DNA from: Bacteroidota bacterium | GTDB lineage: Bacteria > Bacteroidota > Bacteroidia > Bacteroidales > VadinHA17 | Direction of reading: 5' to 3' | NCBI GenBank assembly: GCA_023430725.1 | Contig: JAEYZD010000173.1 | Location: forward strand, 1 to 11,462 | Length of the DNA stretch: 11,462 nucleotides | In this document: in pieces, positions 1-6,641 of the stretch | How positions within the stretch are numbered: position 1 is the stretch's first letter | Layout: every line of letters begins with the position of its first letter | Notes under the pieces: generated by a model | Seen by the model: the letters and a program-made list of their open reading frames with translations, nothing else | What the model was told of the DNA's origin: nothing | The model's database searches: none | Program-made: the position numbers and the translations under genes

Positions 1-22
1 CCGGAAACAATACCCGGAATTC

Positions 23-1222
23 ATGACAGAAAAGGAATTTGACATCCAGGTCAGGCGGCTGTTTGATGATCACGAAAAGCTCATAAACAGGCCCAACGCG
101 AAGAAGGAAGGCGGCAACGGCATCTTCGACAGGTACCTCCATCCTATCATCACGCGTGACCATACCCCGGTATTCTGGAGGTATGATCTCGACTACCGGA
201 CCAATCCACACCTCATGACGAGGCTTGGCATCAACACAACCTTCAATGCCGGCGCAATAAAGCATGACGGAAAATACTGCCTGGCCATCCGCACTGAGGG
301 CTTTGACGTCAAATCGTTCTTTGCCATCGCCGAGAGCCCCAACGGCATTGACCGGTGGCGCTTCCGAAGCCGACCGATTGTTATGCCGGTGACTGATGAT
401 CCCGAGATGAATGTCTACGACATGCGTCTGACCCGCCATGAAGACGGCTGGATCTACGGCCTCTTCTGCGCAGAGCGAAAGGATAAGAGCAAGCCCGAAG
501 ACTCATCGGCAGCCCTTGCCACCTGCGGCATAGCACGAACCAGGGACCTGGATCACTGGGAAAGACTCGAAGATCTGAAGTCGTCAGCTGCCCAGCAGCG
601 CAACTGCGTACTCCATCCGGAGTATGTCAACGGCAAGTATATGATTTATACCAGGCCTCAGTCGGGCTTCATCGAAACCGGAGACAGCGGCATATCCGCC
701 GGATTCTGTGACAGCATGGAGCATGCCGTGCTTGGCGAAGAGCTGCCTGTAGACCCCAGGCAATACCATACCGTCAAAGAGGTAAAGAACGGACAGGGAC
801 CAGCTCCCCTGAAAACCGAATTCGGATGGATCCACCTTGCCCACGGGGTAAGGAGAACAGCTGCCGGACTCCGCTATACACTCTATCTCTTTCTGACCTC
901 CCTGGAGGAGCCATGGAGAGTGATCAGAAGACCTTCGGGCCACTTTATAGAACCGCTTGACGAAGAGCGTGTTGGCGATGTCTCCAACGTGGTCTTCAGT
1001 AACGGCTGGATAGCTGATGAAGATGGCACGGTGTTTGTTTATTACGCAAGCTCAGATACAAGGATGCACGTGGCAACAACTAATATGGAGAAACTGATTG
1101 ATTATGTGATGAATACGCCTGAAGATGCGGGTCGTACCCAGTTATGTGCCGCGCAACGTGATCAGATGATAGAAAATAACATGAAAATAATGGCTGAAAA
1201 ATATCCGTATATCAGATTTTGA
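23..1222 (+). CDS. GH130 4-O-beta-D-mannosyl-D-glucose phosphorylase
   Basis: Inverting phosphorylase that splits beta-1,4-mannosyl-glucose with phosphate into alpha-mannose 1-phosphate and glucose, the last cytoplasmic step of beta-mannan/mannobiose use after a 2-epimerase. The 399-residue length fits GH130 subfamily 1, and there is no signal peptide. Family landmarks are visible: TPVFWRYDL (48-56), TNPHLMTRLGINTTFNAGAIK region (60-80), NVYDMRLT (130-137) with the expected catalytic acid Asp133, EDGWIYGLFCAER (140-152), QQRNCVLHPE (191-200), the HTVKEVKNGQGP stretch (249-260), LAHGVR (272-277), GDVSNVVFSNGW (318-329) and YYASSDTRMHVAT (340-352). The ATG at 23 matches the usual family N-terminus, but the frame stays open to the window edge (no stop in the 22 bases before), so a slightly earlier start cannot be excluded. 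No ribosome-binding site is evident. Upstream partners, often a transporter or epimerase, would lie outside the window. Close relatives act on other beta-mannosides, so the exact acceptor is inferred from family likeness. Confidence 0.92.
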   Translation: MTEKEFDIQVRRLFDDHEKLINRPNAKKEGGNGIFDRYLHPIITRDHTPVFWRYDLDYRTNPHLMTRLGINTTFNAGAIKHDGKYCLAIRTEGFDVKSFFAIAESPNGIDRWRFRSRPIVMPVTDDPEMNVYDMRLTRHEDGWIYGLFCAERKDKSKPEDSSAALATCGIARTRDLDHWERLEDLKSSAAQQRNCVLHPEYVNGKYMIYTRPQSGFIETGDSGISAGFCDSMEHAVLGEELPVDPRQYHTVKEVKNGQGPAPLKTEFGWIHLAHGVRRTAAGLRYTLYLFLTSLEEPWRVIRRPSGHFIEPLDEERVGDVSNVVFSNGWIADEDGTVFVYYASSDTRMHVATTNMEKLIDYVMNTPEDAGRTQLCAAQRDQMIENNMKIMAEKYPYIRF

Positions 1223-1365
1223 TTTAAGTTTGCGCCTCAAATTCCGGACATCAGTTTCAGTACCTGGAAGCAAGCTGTGAATAACTCAGATTCAGACAGG
1301 TTATGAAATTGAAAACCAGATATAATAATGCAGCTTTGGCATGTTAATATCTTTTGTCCGGTGCA

Positions 1366-1380
1366 ATAACCGCAGGTTAT
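1366..1380. promoter_or_regulatory. Short inverted repeat, possible operator
   Basis: ATAACC (1366-1371), GCA spacer, GGTTAT (1375-1380) is a perfect 6-base inverted repeat in the leader of the mutase operon, about 100 bases before the start codon. It could be a regulator site or a small hairpin. The length is within what chance allows in a 254-base AT-rich region, so this is weakly supported. Confidence 0.25.
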
Positions 1381-1455
1381 CCAATTAATAACTTAGCGGA
1401 AATTTTATGAAACATTTTTAATAACCAAAACGAATAATTAACAACCAGAAAAAAA

Positions 1456-1471
1456 GGTAAAGTAATTTACC
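1456..1471 (+). promoter_or_regulatory. Hairpin with GTAA tetraloop just before the kamA-like start codon
   Basis: GGTAAA (1456-1461), GTAA (1462-1465), TTTACC (1466-1471) forms a perfect 6-base-pair stem closed by a GNRA-type tetraloop (GUAA in RNA). It ends five bases before the ATG at 1477, where the ribosome lands. As RNA it would cover the only purine-rich, SD-like stretch (1449-1457). It might therefore tune translation of the operon's first gene. It has no U-tract, so it is not a terminator. A protein-binding operator is an alternative. Confidence 0.35.
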
Positions 1472-1476
1472 GAAGT

Positions 1477-2721
1477 ATGAACGCTAACAGAAAAGAGGCA
1501 ACGGCTGCTCGTGTTGAGAGCCGCCTCATGGGTTGTTCTTCTGACGAAGAACCTGGCGCGGGTACCATGATCTTCCCGCAGATCGGATCCCACGATCGTT
1601 TAGTTAGCAACCGGAGTTCGGAATTCATACGCCGCTACTTCCCTCTTGCAAATTCACAATCCTGGAATGACTGGCGCTGGCAGCTGCGCAACTCTTTCAC
1701 CACTGCTGAGGCCCTGTCGCGTGTCATGACACTGACCGATGACGAGATTCACACCCTCAACAGGCTGAAGGGCAGGCTGCCGCTAAGGATAACTCCTTAC
1801 TACCTGTCGCTCATCTATGATTCGGAGCCATGGTCACCGCTTCGCCGCACCATGATCCCCACGAGTGATGAGATGATAATTACAGAAGCTGAGAAGGCTG
1901 ATCCGCTCAACGAGATGGGCAGCAGTCCGGTTCCGGGTATTGTCCACCGTTACCCTGACAGGGCTCTGTTTACCGTGACGCAATTCTGCTCCTCCTACTG
2001 CAGGTACTGCACAAGGTCTCACTCTGTCGGCAAGCTGGGTCATCTCACCAAGGGAGAATGGGAGATGGCATTCGAGTATCTCAGGGAACACACTGAGATA
2101 CGTGATGTCATAATCAGTGGCGGTGACCCTCTTACAATGAACGACAGCAAGATTGAATACCTGCTCTCCAACCTCAGGGCCATTAAGCATATTGAGATAC
2201 TCAGGATAGGCACCAAGGTGCCGGCAGTTCTGCCGCAGCGAATCACCCCGCAGCTGGTGAACATGCTCCGCAAGTACCACCCGCTTTTCCTCAGCGTTCA
2301 CTTCACCCATCCGGATGAAATGACTCCTGAGACACGCAGGGCTTGCGAAATGCTCGCCGATGCAGGGATTCCGCTGGGAAGCCAGACCGTTCTGCTCAAG
2401 GGTATCAATGACGATCCGGTCACTATGAAGAGCCTCATGCAGAAGCTCCTCACCGTACGCGTAAGGCCTTATTACATCTATCAGTGTGACCTGATCCCTG
2501 GCTCAAACCACTTCAGGACCACAATAGAAAAGGGTATTGACATCATCGAGAACCTGCGCGGACACACAAGCGGATACGCTGTGCCCCAGTTCGTGGTTGA
2601 CGCCCCCGGCGGTGGCGGCAAGATCCCGATCCTGCCTGCTTATGTCGTGGAGAGCGGACCGGAAAAATGGGTCCTCAGAAACTATAAAAAAAACCGCTAC
2701 ACTTACCCCAACAAAAAGTAG
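1477..2721 (+). CDS. KamA-family radical SAM aminomutase (lysine 2,3-aminomutase-like)
   Basis: Predicted to move the alpha-amino group of lysine (or a close analogue) to C3, giving a beta-amino acid, using a [4Fe-4S] cluster, SAM and PLP. The 414 residues match clostridial lysine 2,3-aminomutase (about 416), not the shorter EF-P enzyme EpmB (about 340). The cluster motif is C171-x3-C175-x2-C178, followed by Arg180, the counterpart of the carboxylate-binding Arg134. SGGDPL lies at 214-219 and LPQRITPQLVNML at 252-264. Asp338 (YQCD) and Asp375 (VVDAPGGGGK) are 37 residues apart, exactly like Asp293/Asp330, which hold the substrate's distal amino group; Lys382 is the PLP lysine. Glutamate aminomutase differs at both Asp positions, so a basic substrate is favoured, though arginine is possible. 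Oddities: after CTR it reads SHSVGK rather than the usual RRFAGQ, and the N-terminal ~45 residues look unrelated to known mutases. First gene of a five-gene operon. Confidence 0.92.
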   Translation: MNANRKEATAARVESRLMGCSSDEEPGAGTMIFPQIGSHDRLVSNRSSEFIRRYFPLANSQSWNDWRWQLRNSFTTAEALSRVMTLTDDEIHTLNRLKGRLPLRITPYYLSLIYDSEPWSPLRRTMIPTSDEMIITEAEKADPLNEMGSSPVPGIVHRYPDRALFTVTQFCSSYCRYCTRSHSVGKLGHLTKGEWEMAFEYLREHTEIRDVIISGGDPLTMNDSKIEYLLSNLRAIKHIEILRIGTKVPAVLPQRITPQLVNMLRKYHPLFLSVHFTHPDEMTPETRRACEMLADAGIPLGSQTVLLKGINDDPVTMKSLMQKLLTVRVRPYYIYQCDLIPGSNHFRTTIEKGIDIIENLRGHTSGYAVPQFVVDAPGGGGKIPILPAYVVESGPEKWVLRNYKKNRYTYPNKK

Positions 2722-2728
2722 GTAAGGA

Positions 2729-3703
2729 ATGAAGATAGGACTTACGTATGACCTCCGTTCGTGGTACCTCGAGCGAGGTTATACAATGGACGAGACGGCA
2801 GAATTCGACAAGGAGGAGACTGTAGTCGCCCTTGAAAATGAGCTTGCGCGCCTCGGTTACGAAACAGCACGCATCGGAAATATCTTTCAGCTGGTTGAAA
2901 AACTTGCCACGGGTGAACGGTGGGACATGGTCTTTAACATAGCTGAAGGTCTTTATGGCGACGGTCGTGAGTCCGTGGTGCCGGCACTGCTTGATCAGTA
3001 CCGTATTCCCTATGTATTCAGCGGACCCGTCGTTATGGGTGTCTCTCTCAATAAATACCTCACGAGGCTCGTGGTGGCCGCTGCCGGAGTACCGGTATGC
3101 CCCGGCATAATTGCAAATACCGTACGTGATCTTGACGACCTGTCTGCTCTTGAATTTCCGCTTTTCGTCAAGCCTGTTGCAGAAGGAACCGGCAAGGGGA
3201 TAACCACCAGGAGCCTGGTCCGTGACCGCGAATCCCTGGTGTCCCTCGTTCAGGAACTACTGACAAACTATAACCAGCCGGTCCTGATAGAAGAGTATCT
3301 TCCGGGCAGGGAGTTCACCGTGGGGGTTACGGGCAATGGCGCAGACGCGAAGGTGACGGGTGGAATGGAGGTGATCTGCAGGGATAACCTTCCCTATTCC
3401 GTGGAGGTTAAGGAAAACTACGAAAACTATGTAACATACAGGGTTTACGACGAGGATATGCGCAGCGAATGCGATGCTGTGGCCCTTGGTGCATGGCGCG
3501 CCCTGGGAGCAGTAGATGCGGGACGGGTGGATATGAAGGCGGACCGCAACGGCAGAATGTGCTTCATCGAAGCCAATCCTCTTGCAGGACTGAATCCGGT
3601 GCATTCCGACCTGCCGATGCTTTCACGCCTTAACGGGATGGCCTTCAGTACTCTGATGGAGATAATAATGGATTCTGCAAAAAAACGCTACGGACTGTCA
3701 TGA
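2729..3703 (+). CDS. ATP-grasp ligase, D-Ala-D-Ala ligase-like (first of tandem pair)
   Basis: Cytoplasmic carboxylate-amine ligase expected to activate a carboxylate as acyl phosphate with ATP and join it to an amino group. All three ATP-grasp subdomains are present in 324 residues. An N-terminal FNIAEGLYGDGRE motif (69-81) runs into VPALLDQYRIPY (84-95) and LNKYLTR (107-113). The ATP-binding lysine is Lys148 in FVKPVAEGTGKG. Adenine/ribose-side acidic residues are Glu188-Glu189 in LIEEYLPGREF. GRVD (265-268) leads to the Mg-binding Glu281 and Asn283 in FIEANPLAGLNP. It starts 7 bases after the mutase gene and its stop overlaps the next start, so all are probably co-translated. It is unlikely to be the housekeeping Ddl: the ending EANPLAGLNPVHSDLP differs from the EVNTxPGMTxxS pattern of true Ddl, and a second paralogue follows. 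The substrates are unknown; the mutase's beta-amino acid is the obvious candidate. Confidence 0.9.
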   Translation: MKIGLTYDLRSWYLERGYTMDETAEFDKEETVVALENELARLGYETARIGNIFQLVEKLATGERWDMVFNIAEGLYGDGRESVVPALLDQYRIPYVFSGPVVMGVSLNKYLTRLVVAAAGVPVCPGIIANTVRDLDDLSALEFPLFVKPVAEGTGKGITTRSLVRDRESLVSLVQELLTNYNQPVLIEEYLPGREFTVGVTGNGADAKVTGGMEVICRDNLPYSVEVKENYENYVTYRVYDEDMRSECDAVALGAWRALGAVDAGRVDMKADRNGRMCFIEANPLAGLNPVHSDLPMLSRLNGMAFSTLMEIIMDSAKKRYGLS

Positions 3704-4668
3704 TGACCGGCAAGTGCCTGATAATATACAATGAGCCTGCAGAGGACGCCCTTCCTGACGAGCTCGATGTTCTTGACCAGGTGAATTTCATAGACAATAC
3801 TCTTCAGAGCCTCGGCTACCGGGTGGAACGGAGGGGAATAACCGAAAACTTTTTCAGGGAGATAGAGGAGATTGCGGGTGACGACATTGAATTCGTCTTC
3901 AACCTGGTGGAGTCAGTCGGCCAGAAGGCTGAGATTCTCTATTTTATTCCAGCCCTGCTGAACATGCATCACATACCATACACCGGCTGCCCGGTGGAAG
4001 CTGCCTTTGTCACCGGCAGCAAGGTGCTTGCCAGAAGGATAATGAGAGCTCATGGCATACCCGTTGCCGGTGGATATAAAATATCAGAAGCCGACCGGCT
4101 TGTGCCGGGCAGAAAGTATATTCTCAAACCGGTATGGGAAGACGGATCCCTCGGAATAACAGAAGAGTCTGTCTTCACTTTTGACGGAACTGTTCCTGAG
4201 ATTGTCAGTTCAAAGAATGACCGCCACTGGTTCATTGAGGAGTTCATTGACGGCCGGGAATTCAATGTAAGCGTCAAGGCCGGGCCTGAGGGCCCCGAGG
4301 TGCTACCTCCGGCAGAGATGACCTTCAACGGGTACCCTGAAGATATGCCGAGAATCGTGAGCTGGAAGGCCAAATGGGAGGAAGACACCTTCCAGTATGA
4401 CAACAGCATGCGTAATTTCCCGGATGATCTGAGCAACAGGCTGAACAGAAATATCAGGGATGCCGTCCTCGGCTGCTGGAACACTTTCGGGCTGAAGGGC
4501 TATGCCAGGGTGGATATGAGAGTTGATACAGATGAAAACGTCTATGTGCTTGAAGTAAACGCCAATCCATGCATCTCCCCTGACAGCGGATTCATTTCGG
4601 CAGCTGCCCATGCCGGGTATTCACATACCGAAATAATAAGCCACATCATCAACGATTTAAACAAGTGA
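3700..4668 (+). CDS. ATP-grasp ligase, D-Ala-D-Ala ligase-like (second of tandem pair)
   Basis: A second, clearly different ATP-grasp amide ligase of 322 residues, starting in an ATGA overlap with the previous gene (a second ATG follows directly at 3703). Motifs in order: FNLVESVGQKAE (67-78), IPALLNMHHIPYTG (83-96), GSKVLARR (106-113), ATP-binding Lys143 in YILKPVWEDGSLGI, Glu180-Glu181 in FIEEFIDGREFNV, ARVDMR (269-274), and Mg-binding Glu285/Asn287 in VLEVNANPCISPDSG. The core looks catalytically complete. Compared with its neighbour it has FNLVES for FNIAEG, WEDGSLG for AEGTGKG in the glycine-rich loop, and NPCISPDSG for NPLAGLNP near the acceptor pocket. It therefore probably uses a different substrate pair rather than being a spare copy. 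Two ligases in series would allow two amide bonds to be made. Function beyond ligase chemistry is not known. Confidence 0.9.
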   Translation: MMTGKCLIIYNEPAEDALPDELDVLDQVNFIDNTLQSLGYRVERRGITENFFREIEEIAGDDIEFVFNLVESVGQKAEILYFIPALLNMHHIPYTGCPVEAAFVTGSKVLARRIMRAHGIPVAGGYKISEADRLVPGRKYILKPVWEDGSLGITEESVFTFDGTVPEIVSSKNDRHWFIEEFIDGREFNVSVKAGPEGPEVLPPAEMTFNGYPEDMPRIVSWKAKWEEDTFQYDNSMRNFPDDLSNRLNRNIRDAVLGCWNTFGLKGYARVDMRVDTDENVYVLEVNANPCISPDSGFISAAAHAGYSHTEIISHIINDLNK

Positions 4669-4680
4669 CAACCTCCTGCC

Positions 4681-5160
4681 ATGCCTGAAATTTCATTTGA
4701 AATCACCCCGGCCGACAGGCCACAGTTTGAAAAGATACTCGCATCTTCAGGGTTCTTCTATGATTTTGAGATTGAGGTTGCCCTGTCACTGGCTGACGAG
4801 ACCCTTGAACACGGTGAGGAGAAAAGCGGATACTACTGGGTAAAGCTGACTGAAAACGGTGAGGTGATCGGATTCGCCAATTTTGGTCCCAATCCTTCAT
4901 CGGTGCATTCATGGGACATATACTGGCTGGCAATTCAGCAGGAACACCGCAGCAAGCACTACGGCTCAGTTATTCTCCGGGAGACCGAGGACCGTATCAG
5001 GTCTCTCGGTGGCAAAATAGCCTGGATAGAGACATCGGGCAGACCCCTCTATGAACCCACACGTCATTTTTACCTGAAAAACGGTTATGAACTAGAAGCA
5101 ACGCTTCGCGAATTCTATGGCCCCGGAGACCCGAAACTGGTATATCGCAAGGTTTTATGA
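4681..5160 (+). CDS. GNAT-family N-acetyltransferase
   Basis: Predicted acyl-CoA-dependent N-acetyltransferase of 159 residues, about the normal size of a single GNAT domain. The central strand reads HSWDIYWLAIQQEHR (76-90), followed by the acyl-CoA pyrophosphate loop and helix RSKHYGSVILRETEDRI (90-106). The strand IAWIETSG (113-120) and RHFYLKNGYE (128-137) complete the fold, and the C-terminus REFYGPGDPKLVYRK (143-157) is typical of this subgroup. The loop departs from the Q/RxxGxG/A consensus: the middle glycine is His93, although Gly95 is kept. The ATG lies 12 bases after the second ligase and the stop overlaps the following gene as ATGA, so it belongs to the operon. A role in acetylating the beta-amino acid or its ligation product is plausible, by analogy with AblB, the beta-lysine acetyltransferase that partners lysine 2,3-aminomutase in N-acetyl-beta-lysine synthesis. 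It is shorter than AblB and not an obvious orthologue. Confidence 0.87.
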   Translation: MPEISFEITPADRPQFEKILASSGFFYDFEIEVALSLADETLEHGEEKSGYYWVKLTENGEVIGFANFGPNPSSVHSWDIYWLAIQQEHRSKHYGSVILRETEDRIRSLGGKIAWIETSGRPLYEPTRHFYLKNGYELEATLREFYGPGDPKLVYRKVL

Positions 5161-5525
5161 AAGGACTGTGGTCAATACTCCTTCTCATCGTTTCCAATTC
5201 TTTCATGACGGTTGCATGGTACGGTCATCTAAAGTACCAGAACGTATCAAAGAATGCTCTCCTTGGTATGGCCGGAATCGTTCTTGCCAGCTGGGGGATA
5301 GCCCTGTTTGAATATTTCTTCCAGGTGCCGGCAAACAGGATCGGCTACCGCGGCACCGGCGGGCCATTCTCACTGGTTGAACTGAAAATCATCCAGGAGG
5401 TGATATCAATCTCAGTATTTGTTGTGTTTACACTCCTCTTCTTCCGGACAGAGAACTTCAAGCTTAATCACCTCTTTGCCTTCCTCTGCATTCTGGGAGC
5501 TATTTACTTTACCTTCAAAGGGTAG
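5157..5525 (+). CDS. DUF486 / DMT-superfamily small membrane protein
   Basis: A 122-residue inner-membrane protein with four predicted helices at about 3-21, 35-54, 80-97 and 104-120. Between helices 2 and 3 it carries FEYFFQVPANRIGY (51-64) and FSLVELKIIQE (71-81), the hallmark region of the DUF486 family, a poorly characterised branch of the drug/metabolite transporter superfamily. Length and topology are those of small multidrug-resistance-like proteins that work as dimers. The ATG overlaps the GNAT stop (ATGA), so it is the last gene of the mutase-ligase-acetyltransferase operon and may move its product or a precursor across the membrane. That role is inferred from position only, since DUF486 genes also occur in unrelated settings. 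Its last 11 bases overlap the end of the opposite-strand threonine aldolase gene, leaving no room for a separate terminator. Confidence 0.85.
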   Translation: MKGLWSILLLIVSNSFMTVAWYGHLKYQNVSKNALLGMAGIVLASWGIALFEYFFQVPANRIGYRGTGGPFSLVELKIIQEVISISVFVVFTLLFFRTENFKLNHLFAFLCILGAIYFTFKG

Positions 5526-6531
5526 CAAGTATCTCACAGGCTTCCCTGATCTGTTCGTCACTGACATCCAGGTGGGTAACCATCCTGATGCTCCTCTCCC
5601 CTGTCTTCAGTGCCAGCATCCCGCGCTGTCTGATCTTTTCGAGGAAGTCCGATGCAGTGGCCGGTGGCCTGAGGGTGAAGATAACTATGTTGGTCCCGCC
5701 ATAGTGGACCTTTTCAGTAAGACTGCATTCCTTCAATGCCTCTGCCAGTGCGGCAGCGTTCCTGTGATCATCTGACAGTCGCGATACATTGTTCCTGAGT
5801 GCATAGATGCCAGCTGCCGCAATATAACCGGCCTGTCTCATGGCACCGCCCAACACCTTCCTGATCCGTGTTCCCTGCCTGATTATCTCCTTGTTCCCGA
5901 TCAGCACAGAGCCTACAGGTGCACCCAGCCCCTTTGAGAGACATATTGAGACGGAATCGAAGAGTGCACCGTACTCTGCAGGCCTCCTTCCGTCAGCTGC
6001 CATGGCATTGAATAGCCTGGCGCCGTCAAGATGGTACCCCAGGTTCCTGCTTTCACACAGCTCACGGATCCGCTTCAGCTCCTCAAAATCCCAGCAGGCC
6101 CCGGCACCCCGGTTAACTGTATTCTCAACCTCCACCAGCCGGGTGTATGCCTTATGCCAGTCTTCAGGATTGTTTATGTACTGTTTTACATCCTCCGCAG
6201 TAAATGTGCCGTTCTCAGAATCTATCAGCGCTACCGAGGCGCCTGAATTAAAGGCTACACCGCCTGCCTCGAACTGGTAGATGTGGGCCATGCGGCTGCA
6301 AATCACCTCGTCGCCGGGCCTTGTATGTGCCTTTATTGCAATCTGATTGGTCATTGTACCTGAGGGACAGAACAGAGCGGCATCCATCCCGAACATTTCT
6401 GCAGCCATCCGCTCCAGTTCATTTACAGCCGGGTCTTCACCGAAGATCATATCCCCCACGCTTGCTTTCATCATGAACTCAAGCATGCCGGCCGACGGCT
6501 TTGTTACTGTATCACTGCGAAGGTCAATCAT
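5515..6531 (-). CDS. ltaE: Low-specificity L-threonine aldolase
   Basis: PLP-dependent cytoplasmic enzyme splitting L-threonine and L-allo-threonine into glycine and acetaldehyde, a fold-type I beta-eliminating lyase. I place the start at the ATG at 6531, which gives MIDLRSDTVTKPS exactly as family members begin (338 residues). An in-frame TTG six bases earlier is a less likely start. In this numbering His83 (SRMAHIY) is the residue that stacks on PLP, HLDGAR (167-172) supplies the Asp pairing with the pyridine nitrogen and a substrate-side Arg, and Lys200 in CLSKGLGAPVGS forms the Schiff base. CPSGTMTNQ (55-63) is the phosphate-binding loop. The gene is complete, runs opposite to the operon before it and overlaps that operon's last 11 bases. 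It diverges from the uracil-DNA glycosylase gene. Nothing ties it to the mutase operon beyond adjacency. Confidence 0.95.
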   Translation of the reverse strand: MIDLRSDTVTKPSAGMLEFMMKASVGDMIFGEDPAVNELERMAAEMFGMDAALFCPSGTMTNQIAIKAHTRPGDEVICSRMAHIYQFEAGGVAFNSGASVALIDSENGTFTAEDVKQYINNPEDWHKAYTRLVEVENTVNRGAGACWDFEELKRIRELCESRNLGYHLDGARLFNAMAADGRRPAEYGALFDSVSICLSKGLGAPVGSVLIGNKEIIRQGTRIRKVLGGAMRQAGYIAAAGIYALRNNVSRLSDDHRNAAALAEALKECSLTEKVHYGGTNIVIFTLRPPATASDFLEKIRQRGMLALKTGERSIRMVTHLDVSDEQIREACEILATL

Positions 6532-6641
6532 ATCCAAGGAATTTAGAGGTCCTAATATAGCGTATTTTTAATCTGTGCTTAAGGAGCAATGACACATCTG
6601 CGAAAAAACAATATATTTAACAGCATATTGGCAAATACCGT
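6532..6641. promoter_or_regulatory. Divergent promoter region, ltaE / ung
   Basis: This 110-base AT-rich gap separates two genes that point away from each other, so it must hold both promoters. Candidate AT-rich cores are TATATT-like on the minus strand around 6555 and on the plus strand around 6611-6616. Neither comes with a well-spaced partner element, and no TAnnTTTG match was found. Shine-Dalgarno sequences are poor on both sides, as is common in Bacteroidota. No hairpin or operator stands out. Confidence 0.4.

Larger units (their letters stand above)
1223..1476. other. AT-rich intergenic leader before the kamA-like operon
   Basis: This is the longest gene-free stretch. It is distinctly richer in A and T than its flanks, as expected for a promoter region, and separates the GH130 gene from the following operon, so the two are probably transcribed independently. 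No convincing Bacteroidota promoter pair (TTTG about 20 bases before TAnnTTTG) was found: TAAGTTTG at 1225-1232 matches the -7 element but lacks a partner, and TATCTTTTG at 1348-1356 is one base off spacing. Two perfect short inverted repeats are listed separately. No obvious intrinsic terminator for GH130 was seen. Confidence 0.5.

Noticed and set aside
1225..1232. TAAGTTTG, a perfect match to the Bacteroidota -7 element
   Set aside because: No TTTG/TTG element at the right distance upstream, and it would give a leader of over 230 bases; an 8-base motif with two free positions occurs often by chance in AT-rich DNA.
1309..1326. TTGAAA followed by TATAAT, resembling a sigma-70 promoter
   Set aside because: The spacer is only 6 bases instead of about 17, so the two hexamers cannot act together.
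1407..1421. Four-codon mini-ORF (M-K-H-F-stop) in the mutase leader
   Set aside because: Too short and without repeated codons or attenuator-type stems, so leader-peptide control is not supported.
1834..2310. Minus-strand open frame of 158 codons inside the mutase gene
   Set aside because: Overlaps the FeS-cluster and SAM-binding region of an obviously real gene and shows no domain of its own.
6532..6537. TTG start for the threonine aldolase two codons before the ATG
   Set aside because: The ATG at 6531 gives the exact conserved family N-terminus (MIDLRSDTV), so the longer form is unlikely.
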